Positions 8,623-16,541 of a stretch of DNA of 64,000 nt are shown here, one piece after another (the first letter of the stretch is position 1; the number at the start of each line of letters is the position of its first letter). Under the pieces are notes generated by a model. It did not search any database. It was not told where the DNA came from and saw only the letters and a program-made list of their open reading frames with translations. The stretch covers positions 620,001 to 684,000 of the forward strand of contig JASGJE010000019.1 of NCBI GenBank assembly GCA_049840875.1. Direction: 5' to 3'. The DNA is from JAFDYH01 sp049840875 (GTDB taxonomy: Bacteria > Bacteroidota > Bacteroidia > Chitinophagales > Chitinophagaceae). A program made the position numbers and the translations under genes.

Positions 8623-9451
8623 TAAACTTTACGCCACTCCTGCCGTAGTACTTTGGTTGCGCGGACAGTCAGCAATGTGAACCGGAAAAAGTACTATGCA
8701 TTGACGTTACTTTTCAGACGGAGGCTTTCTGTATTAACTCCTATGTGTGAATCAGATTTGACTCAACCGCCATAAAAAATACGGTCGTATATGACCGTCG
8801 ATCTCGAAAATACAGCAGGCATGATCAATCGTGAAAGCCCGGTCGTATCGTTTAGCAATGCGTAGCATGAAATAGCGTATCATAAATAGTTCGTTTGCCG
8901 TTATTGACCTCTGTTCATCCGGATGAAATCAATACACGAAAGCGGAACTGTACAGACAATATAACTGGATCAGACATACGAAAACATACGACTAAATCAT
9001 TAACTTAGAACTGCTAAGGGCTGTACCTTATGTTCGGTTTTTGTGAACGATTTTGTTGTTGTTTTAAAACAGTACAATTATCTTAATGGTCTATTTTCAT
9101 AGGATAAGGTTTAATGGTAAAAGGGTTTGTTTTTACAAACCCTTCCTTTTTACTAAAAAGCTGTTATCGATCAATCATTTCAGAATTAGTCCCTCTGCCC
9201 TTTTTTGGTAAATAGTTACAGTTTTGCTGGTGTTAACTCCGAGGCCGTTTGTATACCGGAATCTGCAACTGGTAAACGGTCAGGTTCTATTTTCCTGTTT
9301 TCATTACATTTGTCTTCAATGAATAACGCTGTAAATATTTTTTACTCGTACATGGCTTTTCTCCGCAGCGCCTGTGCGAACGTGCCATAACCAGGTTGAC
9401 GATTCATTTGTATTTGACAGGTCTTCTTTTATTCATTCATTCATTATTAAT
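8623..9451. other. long non-coding stretch in cargo
   Basis: This is about 830 bases without a convincing gene. It contains a hairpin (ACGGTC/GACCGT, 8781-8798), a second copy of CGGTCGTAT near 8840, a clear terminator at 9121-9144, and a triplicated TTCA/TTCAT run just before the next start at 9452. A small frame at 9205-9390 shows no domain character. The region may hold the remnant of a lost gene or a non-coding RNA, but I cannot support either. Confidence 0.4.
9119..9150. terminator. rho-independent terminator
   Basis: A perfect 10-bp stem AAGGGTTTGT/ACAAACCCTT (9121-9130 with 9135-9144) encloses a TTTT loop and is followed by a T-rich run. It lies well downstream of the four-gene cargo operon and upstream of the saccharopine dehydrogenase gene, so it insulates the two. 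Confidence 0.7.
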
Positions 9452-10531
9452 ATGAAACATATTGCTGTTGCCGGCCTCGGCAAAGTCGGCTCTTTAGTCG
9501 GCACTTTATTATCTGATCTTTTCACCGTCACTGGGATTGACCGGAATGATCCGGCCGTGCCAGTTCCTTTTTCCGTCGTCAGAGGCAATACCTCTGACCC
9601 TGAGCTTTTACTTTCTTTTTTAACTGGTAAAGATGCCGTTGTTTCCTGCCTGCCCTATCATCTGAACCTCGCTGTTGCGCGCGTGGCCCATTCGCTTGGT
9701 ATCCATTATTTTGACCTGACCGAAGATGTTTCCACAACGGAAGCAATCCGCGGAATGGCTGAGACCTCCAAGGGCGTAATGATCCCGCAGTGTGGCCTGG
9801 CGCCCGGCTTTATCGGTATAACCGGTGCACATCTTGCAAAATCGTTTACCCGTCTCCGTGATATCGAGCTTCGTGTCGGTGCCCTCCCGAGATATCCCAA
9901 CGGCCTGATGGGATATTCGTTTACCTGGTCACCTGCAGGCGTGATTAACGAATATATCAACGATGCCGAAGTGATTCATAACGGGCAACGAAAGATGGTA
10001 TCTTCTCTTGATGGAATTGAAACCATTAATATCGAAGGCCAGGAGTTCGAAGCATTCTCTACTTCCGGCGGCCTTGGAACTCTTTGCGAGACGCTCGAAG
10101 GGAAGGTTGATACATTGAATTATAAAACGATCCGGTATCCGGGACATGCCAAACTGATGCGGTTCCTATTATATGAACTGATCCTGAAAGAGAAAAAAGA
10201 TCTGCTTGAGGAAATATTAACCAGTGCGAAGCCACCGGTTGCGGAAGACGTCGTTTATGTCTATGCGATCGTTGAAGGATGGGCCGGATCAGAACTGAAA
10301 CGTGAGGAGTTTTATCGTGCTTATCATCCTATCGTGATTCACGGCAAGAAATGGAGAGCAATCAGCTGGACCACGGCTGCTTCGGTTGCTGCCGTTGTTG
10401 AATTGGTCAGCAAGGGCGCCTTACCCCAACAGGGATTTGTTAAACAGGAAGACATTTCATTTACCGCATTTAACCAGACTATATGGGGACGCCTCTATGC
10501 TGCGAACCCCGCCATCACTGAAACGATATGA
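9452..10531 (+). CDS. saccharopine dehydrogenase family protein
   Basis: This is a 359-residue protein. It starts at MKHIAVAGLGKVGSLVG, a Rossmann dinucleotide-binding loop (Gly8, Gly10, Gly13), which fixes the start at 9452. The following strand ends TGIDRND, and the middle part (VMIPQCGLAPGF) matches the saccharopine dehydrogenase family. In the saccharopine pathway this enzyme oxidises saccharopine to glutamate and 2-aminoadipate semialdehyde. Its stop overlaps the start of the DUF1338 gene (ATGA), so the two are translationally coupled. DUF1338 acts on 2-oxoadipate further down the same lysine route, which supports a catabolic role. Exact substrate specificity cannot be read from the sequence. 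Confidence 0.8.
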   Translation: MKHIAVAGLGKVGSLVGTLLSDLFTVTGIDRNDPAVPVPFSVVRGNTSDPELLLSFLTGKDAVVSCLPYHLNLAVARVAHSLGIHYFDLTEDVSTTEAIRGMAETSKGVMIPQCGLAPGFIGITGAHLAKSFTRLRDIELRVGALPRYPNGLMGYSFTWSPAGVINEYINDAEVIHNGQRKMVSSLDGIETINIEGQEFEAFSTSGGLGTLCETLEGKVDTLNYKTIRYPGHAKLMRFLLYELILKEKKDLLEEILTSAKPPVAEDVVYVYAIVEGWAGSELKREEFYRAYHPIVIHGKKWRAISWTTAASVAAVVELVSKGALPQQGFVKQEDISFTAFNQTIWGRLYAANPAITETI

Positions 10532-11448
10532 ATAAACATACAACAAAGAATCTTTCCATTATCCTGGAAGGCCTGTTATCAAAATACCGGGAACGTGTAC
10601 CCGAATATGGACTTGTGATGAATGCGCTTATGAATGAGGGGGTGATTTCATCAGCTTCCGAAATTGAGAATGACCATATCGCTTTCCGCACACTGGCTGT
10701 TCCGCATCTTGGTATCGCCTCACTGGAGAAGATATTTCTTTATTATGGTTACCGGAAAATGGATTACTATAATTTCCCGGAGAAGAAACTGAACGCTTAC
10801 TGGTATGCGACACCTTCAGAAGAGTTTCCGAGGATTTTTCTTTCGGAGTTGCGAGTCAACCAATTGAGTGAAGACTCAAGGGAGATCATTCACCAATATA
10901 CGGATGTTGTGAATGCAGATCCTGTCGATGCATTTGATCCGGATGATGTCGCTACTGTGACGAATTATCTCCACAGCTCTTCCTGGTCATTGCCTTCTAT
11001 CGGCGATTACGAAGCCTTATCTGCAGAAAGCGAGTACGCGGCGTGGGCAATCTATAACCGTTATTACCTGAATCATTTTACAATTGCCGTTCACAATTTT
11101 AAAGACGGCTATAATACACTGGCGGATTTTAATTTATTTCTCGAACGCCACGGTATTATCCTCAATGACTCTGGTGGCAAGATTAAACGAAGCCCGGATG
11201 GTTACTTATTGCAAAGCAGCACCGTTGCTTCAATGGTCAACGGTGTCTTTGCCGCTAATCGCCGCAAGATGATACCGGGCTCGTATGTTGAGTTTGCGGA
11301 ACGACGTGTATTACCGGAATTCGCGAGGATACCTTCTGATCAAATTTCACATATACATCGCCGTGAAGGTTTTGAAGCCGGTAATGCGGACAAGATCTTT
11401 GAGAGTACGTATATGGATCAGGTGGGGAAAGGCCGTAATAAGTCGTAA
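10528..11448 (+). CDS. DUF1338 protein, 2-oxoadipate dioxygenase/decarboxylase-like
   Basis: This is a 306-residue protein. DUF1338 enzymes such as bacterial HglS convert 2-oxoadipate to D-2-hydroxyglutarate using Fe(II) and O2. The expected residues are visible: His50 and Arg54 in NDHIAFRT, His183 in LNHFTIAVH, and Glu255 in YVEFAER. The protein is shorter than the roughly 460-residue Pseudomonas enzyme but similar in plan to the compact members of the family. It overlaps the saccharopine dehydrogenase by four bases. The middle steps (semialdehyde dehydrogenase, aminoadipate aminotransferase) are not encoded nearby and would have to come from the host chromosome. Confidence 0.8.
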   Translation: MNKHTTKNLSIILEGLLSKYRERVPEYGLVMNALMNEGVISSASEIENDHIAFRTLAVPHLGIASLEKIFLYYGYRKMDYYNFPEKKLNAYWYATPSEEFPRIFLSELRVNQLSEDSREIIHQYTDVVNADPVDAFDPDDVATVTNYLHSSSWSLPSIGDYEALSAESEYAAWAIYNRYYLNHFTIAVHNFKDGYNTLADFNLFLERHGIILNDSGGKIKRSPDGYLLQSSTVASMVNGVFAANRRKMIPGSYVEFAERRVLPEFARIPSDQISHIHRREGFEAGNADKIFESTYMDQVGKGRNKS

Positions 11449-11520
11449 GTTTTACCTTTGATTGATAACCTGAAAATGCAGTGCCTATCTTATTTTATAG
11501 AGCCCAAATATTCTTCCTAT

Positions 11521-11544
11521 TAGTTGATTGATAAACATCAACTA
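11521..11544. promoter_or_regulatory. palindromic operator-like site upstream of rteC-like gene
   Basis: Perfect 8-bp arms TAGTTGAT and ATCAACTA are separated by 8 bases. The site lies 43 bases before the rteC-like start. A near-consensus -7 element (TAATTTAG) follows at about 11563. The position fits binding of a dimeric regulator. The regulator itself is not identified. Confidence 0.45.
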
Positions 11545-11587
11545 CCGCGATACAGCAGTGTTGTAATTTAGGTTAATTACTAATCCC

Positions 11588-11953
11588 ATGACAACTATCT
11601 CTGCTACGATTGAAAACTGCGGTGAACCGAAAATTTTTGCGAAAGAAGTAAAAATATATGTCCAGCTACCGGAGACCGACAAACGAAAGAAGCAATCTTC
11701 CGGCCTTCAATGGACAGGGTCCAAAGCGAACCTGATTGAGCTCCTCTACGGTTTGCAGATTACCGGCGTTCTCAATCAATCAACAGCCACCATCAAAGAT
11801 ATTGCCGGTACATTTGAGAAGTTCTTCGGTGTTGAACTTGGCAATGTTTATAATACGTTCCAGGAAATGCGGCTGCGCAAAAAAAGCCGTTTGCCATTTC
11901 TTGATTTAATGAAAGAACGTTTATTGCAGAAGATGGATGAGATGGATGAATAA
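11588..11953 (+). CDS. rteC: short RteC-like regulator
   Basis: This is a 121-residue protein. The segment LQWTGSKANLIELLYGLQITGVLNQ through FEKFFGVELGNVYNTFQEMRLRKKSRLPFLDLMKERL matches the C-terminal domain of RteC, the protein that controls excision genes in CTnDOT-type elements. Full RteC proteins have about 280 residues; here only the C-terminal domain plus a short unrelated N-terminus remains. It could be a compact regulator or the survivor of a truncation. The frame is intact and the gene sits directly before the transfer operon, so I treat it as functional. A promoter for the next gene begins about 40 bases after its stop. Confidence 0.75.
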   Translation: MTTISATIENCGEPKIFAKEVKIYVQLPETDKRKKQSSGLQWTGSKANLIELLYGLQITGVLNQSTATIKDIAGTFEKFFGVELGNVYNTFQEMRLRKKSRLPFLDLMKERLLQKMDEMDE

Positions 11954-11963
11954 GGCCACACGT

Positions 11964-12024
11964 TTTATTTTTCCCGACTCAGGAATAACTATTGAAATAA
12001 CGGACGACGATACCTCCATATTTG
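11964..12024 (+). promoter_or_regulatory. transfer-operon promoter block, copy A
   Basis: A 34-base upstream element (11964-11997, core CCCGACTCAGGA) is followed by TTG at 11992 and CATATTTG at 12017, with 22 bases between. This is close to the Bacteroidota consensus TTTG-N19-22-TAnnTTTG. The ATG at 12043 follows 18 bases later. The block matches copy B upstream of traG at 31 of 34 positions, with identical spacing to the -7 element. Confidence 0.7.
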
Positions 12025-12042
12025 CTCTATCAATTCAAGGAA

Positions 12043-12231
12043 ATGTTTCACCTTATTTCATGGCATACTTACGGGATTGCAGTCTTTATTTCAGTTATCC
12101 TGTATTATACAATTATTGTGGTACTGTATTACCGGAAAGATATTCCGCGATGGGTAGCGAGACTCCGCAAACGCGAACCGCTCACTGTAGCGAATCGTTC
12201 CGATGCAGACACAACAACTGAGGCCTCCTGA
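12043..12231 (+). CDS. small single-TM transfer-region protein
   Basis: This is a 62-residue protein starting MFHLISWHTYGI. One membrane helix (about residues 10-30) is followed by a basic cytoplasmic tail (YRKDIPRWVARLRKREP). Similar small membrane proteins occur ahead of traE in Bacteroidota elements. The start at 12043 is preferred to 12022 because the -7 element of promoter copy A overlaps the latter. Function is unknown; it may be a small structural part of the mating channel. Confidence 0.6.
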   Translation: MFHLISWHTYGIAVFISVILYYTIIVVLYYRKDIPRWVARLRKREPLTVANRSDADTTTEAS

Positions 12232-12304
12232 GAATTTATTCACTGTTTTGTGTGTGCGATGCGTGCCCTTCGGTTATGTGTGGCTTAAACCGTTTATCCC
12301 TTCT

Positions 12305-12326
12305 CCCGCTGCATTCCTGTAGCGGG
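12305..12326. repeat. hairpin between small TM gene and traE
   Basis: The arms CCCGCT and AGCGGG, extended by three inner pairs, form a 9-bp stem with a TTCC loop. No T-run follows, so it is not a standard terminator. It may be an RNA-processing or stability element that sets traE levels. Confidence 0.4.
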
Positions 12327-12378
12327 ATGGGGTAACGGTAATGGATAACTGATTTTAAAACCTTTTATAAGTGACGTT

Positions 12379-12705
12379 ATGTTTAAAAAATTTGCTGCTG
12401 TAAAATATAGATTATGGATAGTGCCTGCACTTGCATTGTGTACTTTCTACCGTGGCATTTGCATTGCCCAGGATGGAAATGCAGGAATCAATGAAGCCAA
12501 TACCCAGGTGAGAAGTTATTTCGATGCCGGCACCAACTTAATGTATGGCGTTGGCGCCATACTCGGACTGATCGGGGCAGTGAAAGTTTACCAGAAATGG
12601 AACAGTGGTGACCCCGATACGGGAAAGGTCGCTGCAGCATGGTTCGGGAGTTGTGTATTCCTCGTTGTTGTTGCTACAGTGATCAAATCGTTTTTTGGAG
12701 TGTAA
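12379..12705 (+). CDS. traE: conjugative transposon protein TraE (DUF4134)
   Basis: This is a 108-residue protein with an N-terminal signal segment ending near IAQDG. It has two hydrophobic helices (YGVGAILGLIGAVKVYQKW and AAAWFGSCVFLVVVATVIKSFF) joined by a short NSGDPDTGK loop. This is the DUF4134/TraE layout, the VirB2-like small subunit of Bacteroides-type type IV secretion. It is the first of the canonical traE-F-G series and lies on the same strand as the rest. Confidence 0.88.
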   Translation: MFKKFAAVKYRLWIVPALALCTFYRGICIAQDGNAGINEANTQVRSYFDAGTNLMYGVGAILGLIGAVKVYQKWNSGDPDTGKVAAAWFGSCVFLVVVATVIKSFFGV

Positions 12706-12838
12706 ACCCGTTTCCCCTAAAAGGGAACAAATTTAAAAGAGTTCTACAGTTTTAAGTTGTTGTAAAGACAAATAGAGGTTGGATTGTATCGCATAAAAAT
12801 AGTTAACCCGATTTAATCATTTTAAAATTTATGCTATT

Positions 12839-12898
12839 ATGACGTACTGGAAAATATTCTGGGCGCTGATGAAGAACTGGTGGGACATTACTTTTTAA
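12839..12898 (+). CDS. possible tryptophan-rich micro-ORF between traE and traF
   Basis: A 19-codon frame from ATG to TAA encodes MTYWKIFWALMKNWWDITF, which contains four Trp and two Phe and would form an amphipathic or membrane-seeking helix. It is the only open element in the 290-base gap between traE and traF and is preceded by an AT-rich tract. It could be a real membrane micropeptide, a leader peptide or chance. Confidence 0.3.
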   Translation: MTYWKIFWALMKNWWDITF

Positions 12899-12995
12899 TG
12901 TGTTCATCTTGTTAACGGAATAGGAAATTATGAAACTTGCCATTTCATTTTATTCCTATGAAAATTCAGAAAGGATAAGAACAGCGGAGGAAGTT

Positions 12996-13385
12996 ATGAG
13001 CAGTATCTATTCAATCAACAAAGGCATTAATAAACCTATTGAATTCAAGGGTCTGAAAGCGCAATATATCTGGTGGCTTGGCGGGGGCCTTTTGCTACTG
13101 CTTATTCTCTTCGCTGTTCTTTATATCTGTGGTATTCACCCGTTCCTTTGTGTCGGTATTATTATCGTGTGTGCAACGGTGTTATTTATGCAGGTTTACC
13201 GGCTCAGCCGCAAATATGGTCAGTATGGTATGATGAAAATAGTCGCGCGACGGTCTCTTCCGCTTGTTATCAAAAGTTATTCGCGAAAAGTATTTACCCG
13301 TCTTGGAAAGCGGACTTATTCAAAGTATTGTGGTGATCGTATTGTCCATGGAAAGAGCGGGTATATTGATAAATCTGTTTTGTGA
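12996..13385 (+). CDS. traF: conjugative transposon protein TraF (DUF4133)
   Basis: This is a 129-residue protein. YSINKGINKPIEFKGLKAQY is the typical TraF/DUF4133 opening, followed by two adjacent membrane helices and a basic tail. TraF is the VirB3-like partner of the TraG ATPase. I chose the ATG at 12996 because homologues begin here and a GGAGG ribosome-binding sequence precedes it (12986-12990). An upstream ATG at 12930 would add 22 unrelated residues. A strong terminator follows the stop. Confidence 0.85.
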   Translation: MSSIYSINKGINKPIEFKGLKAQYIWWLGGGLLLLLILFAVLYICGIHPFLCVGIIIVCATVLFMQVYRLSRKYGQYGMMKIVARRSLPLVIKSYSRKVFTRLGKRTYSKYCGDRIVHGKSGYIDKSVL

Positions 13386-13413
13386 AGGTTCGGTGATTTT
13401 TGATTATGTGTGA

Positions 13414-13438
13414 GGCCCCGGGTAACCGGGGCTTTTTT
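13414..13438 (+). terminator. rho-independent terminator between traF and traG
   Basis: A perfect 7-bp GC stem GCCCCGG/CCGGGGC with a GTAA loop is followed by six T residues. It separates the traE-F unit from traG, which has its own promoter immediately downstream. Confidence 0.85.
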
Positions 13439-13450
13439 ACTATTCTCCAA

Positions 13451-13511
13451 TTTATTTATCCCGACTCAGGATTATCTATTGAAAGCGTGGATTCCGATCA
13501 CCTCATATTTG
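13451..13511 (+). promoter_or_regulatory. traG promoter block, copy B
   Basis: This repeats the 34-base element of copy A (three mismatches, core CCCGACTCAGGA), with TTG at 13479 and CATATTTG at 13504 at the same 22-base spacing. It begins 12 bases after the traF terminator and ends 26 bases before the traG ATG, which is the expected place for a dedicated promoter. Confidence 0.75.
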
Positions 13512-13537
13512 TACGGCAAATCAACACGGATATTTTG

Positions 13538-16009
13538 ATGAAAAAAGAATTAAAAGATATATTACCCATCATGGGCGTCGAGCATGACTGCATCCTTTCC
13601 AAACAGGGAGATGTTACCATTGCTTACCGGGTTGAGTTGCCAGAGTTATTTACACTCTCTGATGCCGACTATGAATCATTGCACCAGGCATTCATTAAGG
13701 CTATCAGGATACTTCCGCGCCACTGCATCTTTCACAAGCAGGATTGGTTCACCGAAGCGACGTATACTGCTGAATTCAGTAAAGAAGATCAAAGCTTTCT
13801 TGCGCGAAGCAGTGAACGTTTTTTTCACGAACGCCCCTACCTTGATCACCAGTGTTATATCCTGCTGACCAAAAAACCATCCGGAAGAAAGCCGGCAAGT
13901 TCTATTGTTTCAAATTTATTACGTCGATCAATTGTACCCGATGAAACACTTAAGCCGCAGCTTCTACAGGATTTCCTGGATAGCAGCGGTCAATTTGAAC
14001 GGATTTTACAGGACAGCGGATTGGTTAAATTATACCGGTTAAAGGATGAGGCATTGACCGGGCATCACTATAGTTGCGGGTTGATTGAACGTTACCTGAA
14101 TCTCCAGGCCAGTGACAGTAATTACCTTTTACGTGATATTGACTTCAGCAATGGCATCCGCGTTGGCAACGAGCATTGCCAGCTATACACACTCGGGGAC
14201 AGCGCCGATCTTCCTTCCCACTGTGGTTCCCGGATCAACTATGACCGCTATTCTACGGACAAGACTAAATTCAGCGTCGGTTTTGCTTCACCGTTAGGCC
14301 AGCTGTTATCCTGCAATCATATCTACAATCAATATATTTTTCTCGAAGACCCGGCCAAGACGATCCAGAAACTGGAAAGCAAACGACTCCGCCTGCAATC
14401 ACTGTCGGCTTATTCACGGGAGAATTCGATTTCAAGAGATGCGACGAACGATTTCCTGAACGAAGCGATCTCACAGCAACGGCTACCCGTAAAAGCGCAT
14501 TTTAATATTTTGGTATGGACGGATAATAAGGAGAAAGGCAAGGATATCCGTAACCTTGTCTCCTCGGCCCTGGCCCAGATGGACGCTGTGCCCAAACAGG
14601 AACTGGATGGTGCGCCGCAGGTGTTCTGGGCAGGAATCCCGGGGAATGAAGCTGATTTCCCGATGAACGATACGTTCGATACGTTCGCAGAGCAGGCCTG
14701 TTGCTTTTTAAACCTCGAAACCAATTACCGTTCCTCCATTTCGCCAATCGGTATCCGTTTGGGTGATCGACTAAGCGGTAAACCTGTCCACGCCGATATT
14801 TCAGATGAACCCATGAAACGCGGTATTATTACTAACCGCAATAAATTTATTCTCGGGCCTTCGGGTTCGGGAAAATCCTTCTTCACCAATCACATGGTCC
14901 GATCCTACTATGAGCAGGGTACACACGTAGTGCTTGTGGATGTCGGCCATTCCTACAAGGGGCTGTGTGATATGGTGAAAGGATATTACTTTACCTATAA
15001 TGAACAGCAGCCGATCCGCTTTAATCCCTTTTTTATCAGTGAGGGCGATTCGCTGGATACAGAGAAGAAAGAGAGCATCAAAACGCTATTGCTGGCGCTC
15101 TGGAAAAAAGACAACGAAACTTTTTTACGTTCGGAGTATGTGGCACTTTCCAATGCGTTACAACTCTACTATGAGAAATTGCATAAACATTCCAGCCTGT
15201 TTCCAAGTTTTGATACATTTTATGAGTTTCTTCAAAATGACTTTGTTGAAGTATTGAAAACAGACCTCGTCAAAGAAAAGGATTTTGATGTTTCTAACTT
15301 TCTTTACGTGTTGCGACCTTATTATAAAGGCGGAGAATTCGATTACTTACTCAATGCTACAGAAAACCTGGATTTACTGAAGGAACGACTGATCGTATTT
15401 GAACTGGACAATATCAAAGACCACCCGATCCTTTTTCCCGTAGTGACCATCATTATCATGGAAGTATTTATTTCCAAGATGCGGAAATTAAAAGGTATCC
15501 GAAAGATGATTCTTATTGAAGAAGCCTGGAAAGCTATTGCAAAGGAAGGCATGGCTGAATACATTAAATACCTTTTTAAAACAGTCCGAAAATTTTTTGG
15601 TGAAGCGATAGTTGTTACACAGGAAGTAGAGGATATCATCTCTTCGCCGGTCGTCAAACAAGCTATCATTAATAACAGCGACTGTAAGATACTGCTCGAC
15701 CAGGCCAAGTACCAGAACAAATTTGACCAGATCCAGGAGCTACTAGGATTGACGGAGAAAGAAAAAGCTCTTGTTTTATCGATTAATAAAGCAAATGATC
15801 CGGCGCTGAAATATAAGGAAGTGTTTATCAGTTTGGGCGGCGTACTATCGAAAGTATACAGGACTGAAGTTTCACCGGAAGAATACTTTGCTTATACGAC
15901 AGAGGAAACAGAGAAAGTTAAACTGCAGCAATATGCTGCAAAAATGGAAGGAAATATGGAGAAAGCGATTGTCACTATGGTGGAGGATATGCGGTTGGGT
16001 TATCAGTAG
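13538..16009 (+). CDS. traG: conjugation system ATPase TraG (VirB4-like)
   Basis: This is an 823-residue protein. It is the energy-providing ATPase of the Bacteroides-type mating channel. The N-terminal TraG domain reads MGVEHDCILSKQGDVTIAYR and continues VELPELF. Walker A is ILGPSGSGKSFF (near residue 440) and Walker B is KMILIEEAWKAI (near 657). VVTQEVEDI follows in the ATPase core. I start at the ATG at 13538: the frame stays open upstream to 13400, but that part is the terminator and promoter block and has no counterpart in TraG proteins. Length is normal for the family. Confidence 0.92.
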   Translation: MKKELKDILPIMGVEHDCILSKQGDVTIAYRVELPELFTLSDADYESLHQAFIKAIRILPRHCIFHKQDWFTEATYTAEFSKEDQSFLARSSERFFHERPYLDHQCYILLTKKPSGRKPASSIVSNLLRRSIVPDETLKPQLLQDFLDSSGQFERILQDSGLVKLYRLKDEALTGHHYSCGLIERYLNLQASDSNYLLRDIDFSNGIRVGNEHCQLYTLGDSADLPSHCGSRINYDRYSTDKTKFSVGFASPLGQLLSCNHIYNQYIFLEDPAKTIQKLESKRLRLQSLSAYSRENSISRDATNDFLNEAISQQRLPVKAHFNILVWTDNKEKGKDIRNLVSSALAQMDAVPKQELDGAPQVFWAGIPGNEADFPMNDTFDTFAEQACCFLNLETNYRSSISPIGIRLGDRLSGKPVHADISDEPMKRGIITNRNKFILGPSGSGKSFFTNHMVRSYYEQGTHVVLVDVGHSYKGLCDMVKGYYFTYNEQQPIRFNPFFISEGDSLDTEKKESIKTLLLALWKKDNETFLRSEYVALSNALQLYYEKLHKHSSLFPSFDTFYEFLQNDFVEVLKTDLVKEKDFDVSNFLYVLRPYYKGGEFDYLLNATENLDLLKERLIVFELDNIKDHPILFPVVTIIIMEVFISKMRKLKGIRKMILIEEAWKAIAKEGMAEYIKYLFKTVRKFFGEAIVVTQEVEDIISSPVVKQAIINNSDCKILLDQAKYQNKFDQIQELLGLTEKEKALVLSINKANDPALKYKEVFISLGGVLSKVYRTEVSPEEYFAYTTEETEKVKLQQYAAKMEGNMEKAIVTMVEDMRLGYQ

Positions 16010-16081
16010 CAGGTACTAAGTTATAAGTAGTGAGTTGTACGTAAAAAAAGGGCGACAACTGAAAGTCTAAAGTTGGGCATT

Positions 16082-16447
16082 ATGAAGTACATATTATTTA
16101 TGCTGGCAATAGGAATTGCGGGATGTATACAACATGCGCAGGCAGATATTGAAGGAATTTATACACGGGAGTCTGCGAGCGAATACAGCAGAGCATGGGA
16201 TACGCTCGTGATCATTGCTTATGATCTCAAGGCAGCTACCTATCTCATCCGACGAAAAACCGGTTTTATCCGCATTAATAAAGGCGTGCCACTGACAAAA
16301 CAATGGAAGGATGATAAAATGATGACGAAATATAATCAAGCAAACAACCAGCTTGTAGACAGCAAGACGGGCCGGGTTTTTTCGTTTTCTGACAATTCGC
16401 TGATGTTTGGAACGGCGATGTACCGAAAAGTAGCAAGTAGTCAGTAG
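16082..16447 (+). CDS. small lipoprotein in the transfer operon
   Basis: This is a 121-residue protein. The signal MKYILFMLAIGIAGC ends in a lipobox (Cys15). The mature part is beta-rich, with a readable EGIYTRESASEYS start and a final MFGTAMYRKV strand. Small lipoproteins at this position occur in related elements. A role in mating-pair contact or entry exclusion is possible but not shown. Degenerate AGTAGTACGT-type spacer sequence flanks it on both sides. Confidence 0.6.
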   Translation: MKYILFMLAIGIAGCIQHAQADIEGIYTRESASEYSRAWDTLVIIAYDLKAATYLIRRKTGFIRINKGVPLTKQWKDDKMMTKYNQANNQLVDSKTGRVFSFSDNSLMFGTAMYRKVASSQ

Positions 16448-16541
16448 TACGTTGTAAGCTATCAGAATAAAGAAGTCAGAAGATAGAAGTTAAAAATGTG
16501 CTCAGGAAGAATTACATGCTACGAGAACAAATTTGTGTGTT

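Noticed and set aside
11946..12221. Minor open frame sharing an N-terminus with the frame upstream of traG
   Set aside because: The similarity comes from the duplicated promoter block; downstream the frame shows no protein-like content and the gene at 12043 lies in another frame.
12930..12995. Longer start for traF
   Set aside because: Homologues begin at the ATG at 12996, which has a ribosome-binding sequence.
13400..13537. Longer start for traG
   Set aside because: The extension encodes the traF terminator and promoter block and has no counterpart in TraG proteins.
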